Source of the DNA: Miltoncostaea sp963703045
GTDB lineage: Bacteria > Actinomycetota > Thermoleophilia > Miltoncostaeales > Miltoncostaeaceae
Assembly: GCA_963703045.1 (NCBI GenBank)
Contig: OY969782.1
Location: 62,001-126,000 of the forward strand
Direction: 5' to 3'
Length of the DNA stretch: 64,000 bases
Shown: piece by piece, positions 28,257-36,989 of the stretch
How the letters are laid out: every line of letters begins with the position of its first letter
Position numbering within the stretch: the first letter of the stretch is position 1
Notes under the pieces: model-generated
Database searches by the model: none
The model's input: only the letters and a program-made list of their open reading frames with translations
Told to the model about the DNA's origin: nothing
Program-made: the position numbers and the translations under genes

Positions 28257-28445
28257 ATGGCGACGCCTGCGGACGACCGACGACGACGGCGCATCGGCCT
28301 GCTCCTCGTCGCCGCGGCGGTGCTGCTCTTCATCGGCCAGATCGCCGCCCTGGCGCTCGGCTCGCTGGAGATCTCCGGCCTCATCTTCCTCATCTTCGTC
28401 GCCGGTTGGTTCATCTTGAGGTCCTACCAGCGACGCAACGCGTAA
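28257..28445 (+). CDS. Small two-helix membrane protein (62 residues)
   Basis: A basic N-terminus (DDRRRRRIG) is followed by two membrane helices, LLLVAAAVLLFIGQIAALAL and ISGLIFLIFVAGWFIL, ending in SYQRRNA. No family recognised. Its own -10 box and strongly biased composition support a real gene. It is convergent with the methyltransferase gene. Confidence 0.6.
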   Translation: MATPADDRRRRRIGLLLVAAAVLLFIGQIAALALGSLEISGLIFLIFVAGWFILRSYQRRNA

Positions 28446-28455
28446 CCGGCGCGCG

Positions 28456-29106
28456 TCAGACGACGACGCTCAGGGTCACCCCGTCCCCGACGGTCAGCAC
28501 GCTCGTGCGCAGGCGCGGGTGATCGAGGGCGGTCAGGGTGAACGCCGCGAGGGCGGCGGCGGAGGGGTCGCGCTCGTCGGCCGGCAGGGCGACGCGACCC
28601 GACGCCAGGACGTTGTCGGCCACGATCAGACCGCCCGCGCGCACGAGCCGGACGGCGTGCGCGAGGTACCCGGCGTAGCCGGTCTTGTCGGCGTCGATGT
28701 ACGCGAGGTCGTAGGCGCCGTCGGGGAGCCCCGGGAGCGTCTCGCCCGCGGGGCCCGGGTGCACCCGCACGCGGTCGCCGATACCGGCGCGCGCGAAGAA
28801 GTCGGCGGCGCGGGCGGCCCGCGCGGGATCGGCCTCGAGCGTGTCGACGACCCCCTCCGCCGCCAGGCCCCGGGCCATCCAGGCCGCCGAGGTGCCCACG
28901 AAGGTCCCGACCTCGAGCACGCGGCGACCTCCGGAGGCGCGCACGAGCACCTCGAGCAGGGCGCCGAGGTCGGGGTGGGTCATCATCATCTCGTCCGGGT
29001 CGCCGTCCATCTCGTGGTGCAGGGCGGCGATCTCGTCCGGGATGCGGGCCAGGCCGTCGAGGTAGGCCGACAGGTCGTCGTCGATGGGCACGCGGTCGCC
29101 GGCCAC
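28456..29106 (-). CDS. SAM-dependent O-methyltransferase (catechol/caffeoyl-CoA type)
   Basis: 216 residues. VLEVGTFVGTSAAWMARGL is the SAM-binding loop; AYIDADKTGYAGYL and GGLIVADNVLASG carry the metal and substrate motifs of the class I cation-dependent family. GTG 29106 lies two bases after the stop of the ABC permease gene, so it is the last gene of the drr-like operon. A small-molecule aromatic substrate, perhaps one exported by the transporter, is an inference. Confidence 0.88.
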   Translation of the reverse strand: MAGDRVPIDDDLSAYLDGLARIPDEIAALHHEMDGDPDEMMMTHPDLGALLEVLVRASGGRRVLEVGTFVGTSAAWMARGLAAEGVVDTLEADPARAARAADFFARAGIGDRVRVHPGPAGETLPGLPDGAYDLAYIDADKTGYAGYLAHAVRLVRAGGLIVADNVLASGRVALPADERDPSAAALAAFTLTALDHPRLRTSVLTVGDGVTLSVVV

Positions 29107-29108
29107 GG

Positions 29109-29876
29109 CTACCTCCGCCCCAGCGCGGCGAGCCCGGTCAGCGCCCACGTGCCGAGCACCGCCGCCAGGACGGCCACGGCCGCGATGCCGGCGCCGAGCT
29201 CGTCCGCCCCGAGGGTGCCCAGCTCGGCGGCCCGCGAGGCCTCGATCAGGTAGGTCACCGGGTTCACCCGGGCGACGTGCGACAGCCATCCCGTGAGCGC
29301 CTCGCGGGGGGCGTAGGCGACCGAGGTGAAGACCGAGAGGAAGACCACGACCTGCATCAGCGGTGCGGCCTGGATGGTGCGGGCGCGCAGCGCCACCCCC
29401 ATGGCCCAGCAGGCGGTCGCGGCCGAGAACCCGATGGCGAGACCGTAGACGACCAGGGTCCCGCCGACGCCGGGCAGGCCGACGCCGCCGATCAGGCCGG
29501 CGACGAGGACGACGGTGGTGGTGAAGATGCTGCGCATCCCCGAGGCCATCAGCGGACCGGCGATCAGGGCGATCCGCGGAGCGGGGCTCGCGACGAGGCG
29601 GTCGACGAAGCCCCCCTCGATGTCGCGGGCCAGGGTCATCCCGGCGTTGATGCCCGCGAAGCCGGCGCCCATGACCGTGGCGAGGGGGATCGTGAACGCG
29701 AGGTACGACGCGCCGTCGAACACCGGCAGCAGCGAGATGCCCCGGAAGGCGCCGGCGGTCGCCACGAGGATGAAGAGCGGCATGATCAGCGACGGCAGGA
29801 AGACGGACGGCATGCGCCGCACGAGGATCAGGCTGCGCCAGGCGAGACCGGCGCTGACGCCGAACGTGTGCCTCAC
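29109..29876 (-). CDS. ABC-2 permease, DrrB-like (second)
   Basis: 255 residues, six membrane helices. AGMTLARDIEGGFVDRLVASP is the conserved cytoplasmic motif of daunorubicin-resistance-type permeases. It overlaps the preceding permease gene by four bases (29873-29876). The motif and size are shared with that neighbour, so the pair probably forms a heterodimer driven by the DrrA-like ATPase. Confidence 0.88.
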   Translation of the reverse strand: MRHTFGVSAGLAWRSLILVRRMPSVFLPSLIMPLFILVATAGAFRGISLLPVFDGASYLAFTIPLATVMGAGFAGINAGMTLARDIEGGFVDRLVASPAPRIALIAGPLMASGMRSIFTTTVVLVAGLIGGVGLPGVGGTLVVYGLAIGFSAATACWAMGVALRARTIQAAPLMQVVVFLSVFTSVAYAPREALTGWLSHVARVNPVTYLIEASRAAELGTLGADELGAGIAAVAVLAAVLGTWALTGLAALGRR

Positions 29877-30655
29877 ACGTCACCCGCCAGGCGGCGGCGG
29901 AAGGCGGCGTGGCACGCGGCCAGCGAGATCGTGGCCATCGCGATCACGACGCCGAGGCCGATGAGCGTGACGCGCGCGTCCACCCCCTCGATCACCTGCT
30001 CGCGCATCGCCTCGACCAGGTACGAGATCGGGTTGACGTCGGCGACCGTCCGGAACCACCCCGTCATCGTCTCGCGCGGGAAGAACGCCGACGAGAAGAA
30101 CAGCAGGGCGAAGAAGAGGGGGAACGTGCCCTGCACCGCCTCGGCCGAGCCGCTCCGCAGCGCCAGCACGATGCCCAGGCCGCTGATCGCGACCGCCAGC
30201 AGCGCCGCCAGCAGCAGCAGCACGGCGATGCCCGCGAGCCCTCCCTCGACGCGAGCACCGAACGCGACGCCGATCGACACGAACAGGACGGTCTGGGCCA
30301 TCGCGACCGCCACGCCGCCCGCGAGCCGGCCGACCAGGATCGCCGTGCGCGAGACCGGCGATGCGACCAGGCGGTCGAAGAACCCGCCCTCGATGTCGAG
30401 CGCGAACGCCGCGCCCGCCGTGGTGCCCCCGATCAGGATGCCCTGCAGCACCGCGCCCGCAAGGGCGAAGTCGAGGAAGCCCCGCACCGGGGGGAACCCC
30501 GGGATCGACCCGGGCGCGCTGCCGAACGAGCCGGTGAAGATCGCGAGCAGCACCAGCGGGAAGAAGAGGCCGGGGATGAGGGCCTGGGGGGTCCGGAGCG
30601 TCCCGATCACGGCCCGGCGGGCCAGGGCCAGGGTCTGCGCGCCGCCGCCGCTCAC
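29873..30655 (-). CDS. ABC-2 permease, DrrB-like (first)
   Basis: 260 residues with six membrane helices and the motif FALDIEGGFFDRLVASPVSR. It overlaps the ATPase gene upstream and the second permease downstream by four bases each, so all are translationally coupled. Partner of the 327-residue ATPase. The exported compound is unknown. Confidence 0.88.
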   Translation of the reverse strand: MSGGGAQTLALARRAVIGTLRTPQALIPGLFFPLVLLAIFTGSFGSAPGSIPGFPPVRGFLDFALAGAVLQGILIGGTTAGAAFALDIEGGFFDRLVASPVSRTAILVGRLAGGVAVAMAQTVLFVSIGVAFGARVEGGLAGIAVLLLLAALLAVAISGLGIVLALRSGSAEAVQGTFPLFFALLFFSSAFFPRETMTGWFRTVADVNPISYLVEAMREQVIEGVDARVTLIGLGVVIAMATISLAACHAAFRRRLAGDV

Positions 30656-31635
30656 GTCGCCGCCGACGGCTCGCCGCCGGCCCCGTCGTCGCTCTCGAGC
30701 CGGCGGCCGGTCTTGGCGGCGAACACGTCGTCGAGCGAGGGCAGCGCCAGGTCGAGTCCCGCCACGACGACCCCGGCCCCGTCGAGCGCGCGCACCGCGG
30801 CGGGCAGCGTCGAGGCGCCGCCGGGCAGCCTCACCGAGAGCGTGCCGGGGCGCGAGGGCATGGGGCGGCCGAAGGGGGAGAGGGCGGCGGTGCCGCGCTC
30901 CCCGTCGGACGGATCGGCGAGCGTGATCTCGAGCGTGGGGTCGCCGACCTCGGCCTTCAGCGCGGCGGGGCTGCCCTCGGCGACGATGCGGCCACCGTCG
31001 ATGATGCCCACCCGGCCGGCGAGCTGGTCGGCCTCCTCGAGGTACTGGGTGGTCAGGAAGACCGTGGTGCCCGACTCGGTGTTGAGCCGGCGCACCTCGC
31101 CCCAGAGGGTCGTGCGCGAGGTCGGGTCGAGCCCGGTCGTCGGCTCGTCGAGGAAGAGGACGTCGGGCTCGTGCACGAGGGCCAGCGCGAGGTCGAGGCG
31201 CCGGCGCATGCCGCCCGAGTAGGTCCCGACGCGGCGGTCGGCGGCGGCGACGAGGTCGACCCGCTCCAGCAGCTCGACGGCGCGCGAGCGGCCGACCGCG
31301 CGCGGGAAGCCGTGCAGCACCGCCTGCAGGTGCAGCAGCTCGCGGCCCGTCATGTAGGGGTCGATCGCGGCGTCCTGCAGCGCCACGCCGATGCTCCGCC
31401 GCACCGCGGCGGGGTCGGCCACCAGGTCGTGCCCGGCGACGCGGGCGCGGCCCCCGGTCGGCCGCAGCAGCGTCGCCAGCATGCGCACGGTCGTGCTCTT
31501 GCCCGCGCCGTTCGGGCCGAGGAAGCCGTAGACCTCGCCGCGCGGGATGGCGAGGTCGACGCCGGCCACGGCCCGGATGCCGCCTTTGAAGTCGCGTGCG
31601 AGGCCCTCGGCCTCGATCGCCATGCCGTCGGCCAT
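30652..31635 (-). CDS. ABC exporter ATPase, DrrA-like
   Basis: 327 residues. Walker A GPNGAGKSTTVRM, signature YSGGMRRRLDLA, Walker B VLFLDEPTTGLDP, switch TTQYLEEAD; the C-terminal domain (LEITLADPS ... LPSLDDVF) is typical of DrrA. ATG 31635 was chosen because GGAGGT lies seven bases upstream; GTG 31653 is in frame. A TAGCCT box at 31667-31672 would give a 31-base leader, unlike the leaderless neighbours. It heads an operon of ATPase, two permeases and a methyltransferase. Confidence 0.9.
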   Translation of the reverse strand: MADGMAIEAEGLARDFKGGIRAVAGVDLAIPRGEVYGFLGPNGAGKSTTVRMLATLLRPTGGRARVAGHDLVADPAAVRRSIGVALQDAAIDPYMTGRELLHLQAVLHGFPRAVGRSRAVELLERVDLVAAADRRVGTYSGGMRRRLDLALALVHEPDVLFLDEPTTGLDPTSRTTLWGEVRRLNTESGTTVFLTTQYLEEADQLAGRVGIIDGGRIVAEGSPAALKAEVGDPTLEITLADPSDGERGTAALSPFGRPMPSRPGTLSVRLPGGASTLPAAVRALDGAGVVVAGLDLALPSLDDVFAAKTGRRLESDDGAGGEPSAAT

Positions 31636-31717
31636 CGGGTGACCTCCCGTCACGACGCCGGGTGCCAGGCTAGCGTGCCCCCCGCGGGACCGCCTGGGAC
31701 ACCTCCGCCGCTCTCGC

Positions 31718-31723
31718 TACCAT
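31718..31723 (+). promoter_or_regulatory. -10 box of leaderless promoter, DksA-like gene
   Basis: TACCAT, 6 bases before ATG 31730. Confidence 0.4.
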
Positions 31724-31729
31724 CGCCGC

Positions 31730-32086
31730 ATGTCGGACGAGACCACGCGCTTCGAGGGCCAGGCCGAGCGCCTGGCGCGCCTGCGCGACGAGGTGACCGC
31801 CGCGCTGCAGCAGCGCGACCTCGCCACCGACGAGGAGCGGGGCGACGGCCACCACCACCCGGCCGAGGCGGCGACCGACGCCGAGCAGCGCGAGCGGGAG
31901 CTGCGGGCCCAGCTCAAGTGGCGCGAGCGCGAGGCCCGACTGCGGGCGGCGCTGGCGGCGATCGACGCCGGGACCTACGGGGTCTGCGTCGACTGCGGCG
32001 CCGAGATCCCCGAGGGGCGGTTGAGGGCCCTGCCCGACTCCGTGCGCTGCGTCCCCTGCCAGAGGCTCGCCTCGCGCCGCGCGTAG
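31730..32086 (+). CDS. TraR/DksA-family zinc-finger protein
   Basis: 118 residues: N-terminal coiled coil (about 1-75) and C-terminal zinc finger GVCVDCGAEIPEGRLRALPD ... CVPC (C-X2-C-X17-C-X2-C). It binds RNA polymerase secondary channel in characterised relatives. The acidic tip residues needed for DksA activity are not obvious, so its action is uncertain. The 3' end overlaps the convergent heme A synthase gene by 112 bases. Confidence 0.85.
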   Translation: MSDETTRFEGQAERLARLRDEVTAALQQRDLATDEERGDGHHHPAEAATDAEQRERELRAQLKWREREARLRAALAAIDAGTYGVCVDCGAEIPEGRLRALPDSVRCVPCQRLASRRA

Positions 32087-32979
32087 GCGGGCTCCCGCGC
32101 CGGTCGCGCGACCCCCCAGCAGGCGGCGACGACGACCGCCCAGAGGGCGGCGGCGACGCTGACGTGGACCACGACGACCTGCCAGGGCAGGCCGCTGCGG
32201 TACTGGTACTCCCCGATGCCGATCTGCAGGGCGATCAGCGGGAGTGCGACCGCGGAGAGCCGCGCGGTCAGGCGGTCAACGCCGCCCTCGCGCGCCACCC
32301 ACGCCACGAGCACGAGCGCGAGCACGGTGAAGGCGATGGCCGCCCGCACGTGCACCTGCAGCGCGAGCAGCAGGTCGCCGAAGCGCTTCGTCACGTCGTC
32401 GTCGCCGCTGTGGGGGCCGGCGGCGGTCACGATCACCCCGGTCACGAGCACCACGCCCGCGCTCAGGGCGACGAGGCCGGCGAGGACCCCCCTGCGGGGG
32501 CTCCAGGCGCGGGTGCGGCCGTCCCGGTGGTCGCGGGCCGCCACGGCCGCGATCGTGCCGAAGGCCAGGGCGGCCATCGAGACCAGGAAGTGCGATCCGA
32601 CGGCCAGGGGATGCAGCCCCGACAACACGGTCACGGCGCCCAGGGGCATCTGAACGGCGCATGCGATCGCGGCCGCGCCGGCGCCGCGCCGCATCGCCGC
32701 CGGGGCGCCGGGCATGCGACGGGCCACGATCCAGGCGCCGATGGCGAGCGCGCCCACGAGCCCGGACAGCAGGCGGTTGGCGTACTCGATGGCGGCATGA
32801 CCGGTGGCCGCGGGCACCACGCCGCCGTCGCAGAGGGGCCAGTCGGGGCACCCGAGCCCCGACGCCGTCAGCCGCACGACCGCCCCGCTCGGCACGATCA
32901 CCCAGAGCAGCGCCAGCGTGACGAGGGCGAGGCGGGCGAACGCGGAGGGCGTGCGCAGCCGTCGGAGCAGTGCTCGCAT
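31975..32979 (-). CDS. ctaA: Heme A synthase, COX15/CtaA family
   Basis: Oxidises the heme O methyl group for cytochrome aa3-type oxidases. 334 residues, eight membrane helices. Family features: GLGCPDWPLCDG (Cys pair), AIEYANRLLSG, VGSHFLVSMAAL, LQVHVRAA and VVHVSVAAALW (heme histidines). ATG 32979 is favoured because a TAGCAT box is seven bases upstream; ATG 32988 is in frame. The last 40 or so residues extend past the final helix and are read antisense to the DksA-like gene. No ctaB or oxidase genes are in the window. Confidence 0.88.
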   Translation of the reverse strand: MRALLRRLRTPSAFARLALVTLALLWVIVPSGAVVRLTASGLGCPDWPLCDGGVVPAATGHAAIEYANRLLSGLVGALAIGAWIVARRMPGAPAAMRRGAGAAAIACAVQMPLGAVTVLSGLHPLAVGSHFLVSMAALAFGTIAAVAARDHRDGRTRAWSPRRGVLAGLVALSAGVVLVTGVIVTAAGPHSGDDDVTKRFGDLLLALQVHVRAAIAFTVLALVLVAWVAREGGVDRLTARLSAVALPLIALQIGIGEYQYRSGLPWQVVVVHVSVAAALWAVVVAACWGVARPAREPAYARREASLWQGTQRTESGRALNRPSGISAPQSTQTP

Positions 32980-32986
32980 CGGCTCC

Positions 32987-32992
32987 ATGCTA
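32987..32992 (-). promoter_or_regulatory. -10 box of leaderless ctaA promoter
   Basis: TAGCAT on the minus strand, seven bases before ATG 32979; it includes the alternative ATG at 32988. Confidence 0.4.
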
Positions 32993-33032
32993 GCCCCGCG
33001 GCGTCCCGCGCCGGGGGTGTCAAGATCCCCCG

Positions 33033-33611
33033 ATGGCGCCGCCCGACGACCCCATCGGGCCCCCGCCCGGCCCTCCGCCTCCCGGCCCACCGCCGGTGGT
33101 CGCGCCGACGGCGACCTCGCGGCGGATCCCGAACCTGGCCGGCACCGCCCTGATCCTCGTCGCGGTGGCGCTGGCGGTCGTCTTCGGCATCGCGCGCGCC
33201 GACGATCCGGGCGACATCGTCACCGAGGTCGTCGGGCTCCACGACGGGGGCGCGCGCGGGGAGCCCCTCCCGGCCGCTCCGGCGCCCGCCGGCTTCAGCC
33301 TCAACGCGACGCGGGCCGGCTGGGTGCGGGCCGGGGGCCGCGTGGACCAGGTGGAGGGCCGCCGCGCGGTGACGGTCTTCTGGGAGCGCGCGGGCCGGCG
33401 CATCGCCCACACGACCGTGTCGGGCGAGCCGGTCGGCGCCCCCTCGGGCGCCCGGCGCACCGGTCGTCGCGGCATCCTGCTGCGGAGCTTCGACGCCGAC
33501 GGCCGCACGGCGGTGACCTGGACCGAGGAGGGGCGCACCGCGGTCATCTCCGCCGCCGGCGTCTCGCGGGCGGCGCTGTACAACCTGGCGGGCGGGCGAC
33601 CACTCCGATAG
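33033..33611 (+). CDS. Membrane-anchored protein with anti-sigma-like extracellular domain
   Basis: 192 residues. A Pro-rich cytoplasmic tail (about 1-30), one membrane helix (LAGTALILVAVALAVVFGIA) and an extracellular domain with TAVTWTEEGRTAVISAAGVSRAALYNL, reminiscent of the sensor part of actinobacterial anti-sigma factors. The N-terminal zinc anti-sigma domain is absent, so the resemblance is weak and the function open. It is divergent from ctaA. Confidence 0.55.
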   Translation: MAPPDDPIGPPPGPPPPGPPPVVAPTATSRRIPNLAGTALILVAVALAVVFGIARADDPGDIVTEVVGLHDGGARGEPLPAAPAPAGFSLNATRAGWVRAGGRVDQVEGRRAVTVFWERAGRRIAHTTVSGEPVGAPSGARRTGRRGILLRSFDADGRTAVTWTEEGRTAVISAAGVSRAALYNLAGGRPLR

Positions 33612-33660
33612 GGGGCGAGGACCACCCGCCCGGGGGGTAAGGCCGGCGGGCCGGAGTGCC

Positions 33661-33689
33661 GACGTGACGTATGTCACCCACGTCACGTC
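33661..33689. promoter_or_regulatory. CRP/GlxR-like operator nested in a perfect inverted repeat
   Basis: GTGACGTATGTCAC at 33664-33677 fits the actinobacterial GlxR/CRP consensus GTGA-N2-TA-N2-TCAC. It overlaps a 10-bp perfect inverted repeat, GACGTGACGT (33661-33670) and ACGTCACGTC (33680-33689). It lies about 25 bases upstream of the microprotein ATG and 146 upstream of the copCD start. No cAMP receptor gene is in the window. Confidence 0.55.
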
Positions 33690-33702
33690 ACCGGAGCCCC
33701 CG

Positions 33703-33789
33703 ATGGTCGTCCGCCAGTTCCGCATCGCCGCGAGCAGCTTCGTGCTCACCTCGTTCACGATCGTGGCGCTGCACCTGCTCATGCGCTGA
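33703..33789 (+). CDS. 28-residue single-helix microprotein
   Basis: A 29-codon ORF with GGAG six bases before its ATG. The product has a basic start (MVVRQFR), one hydrophobic helix (SSFVLTSFTIVALHLLM) and a terminal Arg, so an inserted membrane peptide is likely. It is bracketed by the GlxR-like operator and, one base after its stop, by a 13-bp GC hairpin, so it forms its own compact unit. No homologue recognised; copper or respiratory function is suggested only by the neighbours copCD and ctaA. Confidence 0.55.
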   Translation: MVVRQFRIAASSFVLTSFTIVALHLLMR

Positions 33790-33821
33790 CCACCCGGCGG
33801 CGCCCCCGCGCCGCCGGGTGG
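33790..33821 (+). terminator. Strong GC hairpin between microprotein and copCD
   Basis: Perfect 13-bp stem CCACCCGGCGGCG / CGCCGCCGGGTGG with a 6-base loop, starting immediately after the microprotein stop. It has no T-tract, as is common for high-GC Actinobacteria. The copCD -10 box begins at the base after the hairpin. Confidence 0.6.
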
Positions 33822-33827
33822 TACCGT
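33822..33827 (+). promoter_or_regulatory. -10 box of leaderless copCD promoter
   Basis: TACCGT, seven bases before GTG 33835 and directly abutting the upstream hairpin. Confidence 0.35.
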
Positions 33828-33834
33828 CGCCGCC

Positions 33835-35244
33835 GTGCGCGCACCGTCGTGGCTCGCCGGCGTCGTCGTCGCGTTCGCCGTGCTCCAGGCGCCGCCGGCG
33901 CTCGTCGCCCACGCCGAGCCGGCCTCGGCCGAGCCGGCAGCCGGCTCGCGCGTGGCCGCCGCGCCGGCGACCGTGCGCCTCGTGCTCTCGGTGCCGGTCG
34001 AGGAGGAGTTCCTGGCGCTCCGGGTCACGACCCCCGACGGGGACGTCGTCTCGGGCGCGGCCCGGCGCGACCCGCTCGACGCGCGCGCGATCGTCGCGCC
34101 CGTGAGCGCGCCGCCCGGCACGTCGGGCCTGATCGTGAGGTGGCGCGTGCTCTCGCGCGACGGGCACGGCACCGGCGGCCTCTACGCGATCGGCGTCGGC
34201 GCCCCGGCGCCCTCCGTCGCCGGTGCCCCCGTTCCGGCCCGCTCCGACCACGGCCCCCTCGCCGTGCTGGCGCGGCTGCTCGCGCTCGGCGCGCCGCTCG
34301 GGCTTCTCGGCATGGTGGTGCTGCTCGTCGCCGTGGTGGGTCCCGCGGTCGCCGGGGGCGGCATCGGCCCCCCGGGGGAGTCGCCGCGGGTGCGCGCGTC
34401 GTTGCGCGCGCGGGGGGCCGAGGCGGTCGGCGGGGCGGCCGCCGGCTGGTGGACCGCCTGGTACGCGCTGCTCGCCGCCGCCGCCGCCGGGCTCGCCCTC
34501 ACCCCGGCGGTCGTCCTGCGATCCCTCCGGGAAGGGCCCGCGGGCCTCGGCGACCTGCTCGCCGGCACGACCTTCGGCGGCGCCTGGCGGGTGCAGGCGG
34601 CCGGGCTGGTCGTGGCCGCGGTCGCCACGCTCGTCGCCCGGCGGGCGGTCGGCCGGGAGGGGCTGCCCCTGGGCGCGCTGCCCGCGGTGGGGATGGCCTT
34701 CGGCCCCGCGGCCGCCCTGGCCGCCCTCAGCGCCTCGGGGCACGCGGCGACCGGAGGCGACCGCACCCTCAACATCGGCATCGATCTTCTCCACAACCTG
34801 GCCACGGCCGTCTGGCTCGGCGGCCTGCTCGGGCTCGCCGTGCTCGTCGCGCCGGCGCTGGCGGGCCTCGGTGCCGGCGATCGCACGCGGCTGGGCGCCG
34901 CGGTGGTCGTGCGCTTCTCGGCCCTCGCCCTCTCCGCGGTGGCCGTGCTGGTGGTGACGGGCGTCTACCGGGCGCTCGCCGAGGTGCCGCTCGACGACCT
35001 GCTCGACACCGGGTACGGCCGCGCCCTGCTGCTGAAGCTCGGCCTGTTCGCCGTGCTCCTGACGGGGGGCGCCTACAACCGCATGGTGGTGCACCCCCGA
35101 CTCGAGCGGGCGGCACTCGGCCTCGACCCCGACGACCGCGGCGCCGCGGCGGCGCTGCGGCTGAGCGTGCGCGCCGAGCTGGCCGTCGCCCTGGGGCTGC
35201 TGGTGAGCGTCGCCCTGCTCGTCAGCCTCACCCCGCCGGGATGA
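33835..35244 (+). CDS. CopC-CopD fusion copper protein (YcnJ-like)
   Basis: 469 residues. Signal peptide (about 1-27) and N-terminal CopC domain beginning AHAEPASAEPAAGSRV, with VRWRVLSRDGHGTGG near its end; the CopC copper ligands are the mature N-terminal His and the C-terminal Asp/His. Eight membrane helices (about 140-465) form CopD, with HNLATAVWLGGL and GVYRALAE-type motifs. Copper uptake or periplasmic copper handling is the family role. GTG 33835 is the first start after the -10 box. Confidence 0.88.
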   Translation: MRAPSWLAGVVVAFAVLQAPPALVAHAEPASAEPAAGSRVAAAPATVRLVLSVPVEEEFLALRVTTPDGDVVSGAARRDPLDARAIVAPVSAPPGTSGLIVRWRVLSRDGHGTGGLYAIGVGAPAPSVAGAPVPARSDHGPLAVLARLLALGAPLGLLGMVVLLVAVVGPAVAGGGIGPPGESPRVRASLRARGAEAVGGAAAGWWTAWYALLAAAAAGLALTPAVVLRSLREGPAGLGDLLAGTTFGGAWRVQAAGLVVAAVATLVARRAVGREGLPLGALPAVGMAFGPAAALAALSASGHAATGGDRTLNIGIDLLHNLATAVWLGGLLGLAVLVAPALAGLGAGDRTRLGAAVVVRFSALALSAVAVLVVTGVYRALAEVPLDDLLDTGYGRALLLKLGLFAVLLTGGAYNRMVVHPRLERAALGLDPDDRGAAAALRLSVRAELAVALGLLVSVALLVSLTPPG

Positions 35245-35252
35245 GCGCCCGC

Positions 35253-35258
35253 TAGTCT
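35253..35258 (+). promoter_or_regulatory. -10 box of leaderless gatCAB promoter
   Basis: TAGTCT, seven bases before the gatC GTG. Confidence 0.45.
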
Positions 35259-35265
35259 GCGGGGC

Positions 35266-35546
35266 GTGATCGACGAGGCCACCGTCCGACACGTCGCCCG
35301 GTTGGCGCGACTCCACCTCGAGCCCGACGAGCAGCGCCGGATGGGCGTCGAGCTGTCGGGCATCCTCGAGCACGTCGATGCGATCCAGGCGCTCGATCTG
35401 CACGACGTCCCGCCGACCACGCACGTGATCTCGCTCGAGAACGTCATGCGCGCCGACGAGCCGCGCCCGAGCCTGCCGGTCGGCGAGGCCCTGCGGGAGG
35501 CGCCCGAGGTCGTGGAGGACCGCTTCGCGGTCGTGAAGTTCGACAC

Positions 35547-35550
<4 letters not shown>
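35266..35550 (+). CDS. gatC: Asp/Glu-tRNA amidotransferase subunit C
   Basis: 94 residues, the usual GatC length. Family features: VRHVARLARLHLEPDEQ and the C-terminal RADEPRPSLPVGEAL. It stabilises the GatA-GatB complex that converts misacylated Asp-tRNA(Asn) and Glu-tRNA(Gln). First gene of gatCAB, coupled to gatA by a GTGA overlap. Confidence 0.95.
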
Positions 35551-36985
<1,435 letters not shown>

Positions 36986-36989
<4 letters not shown>

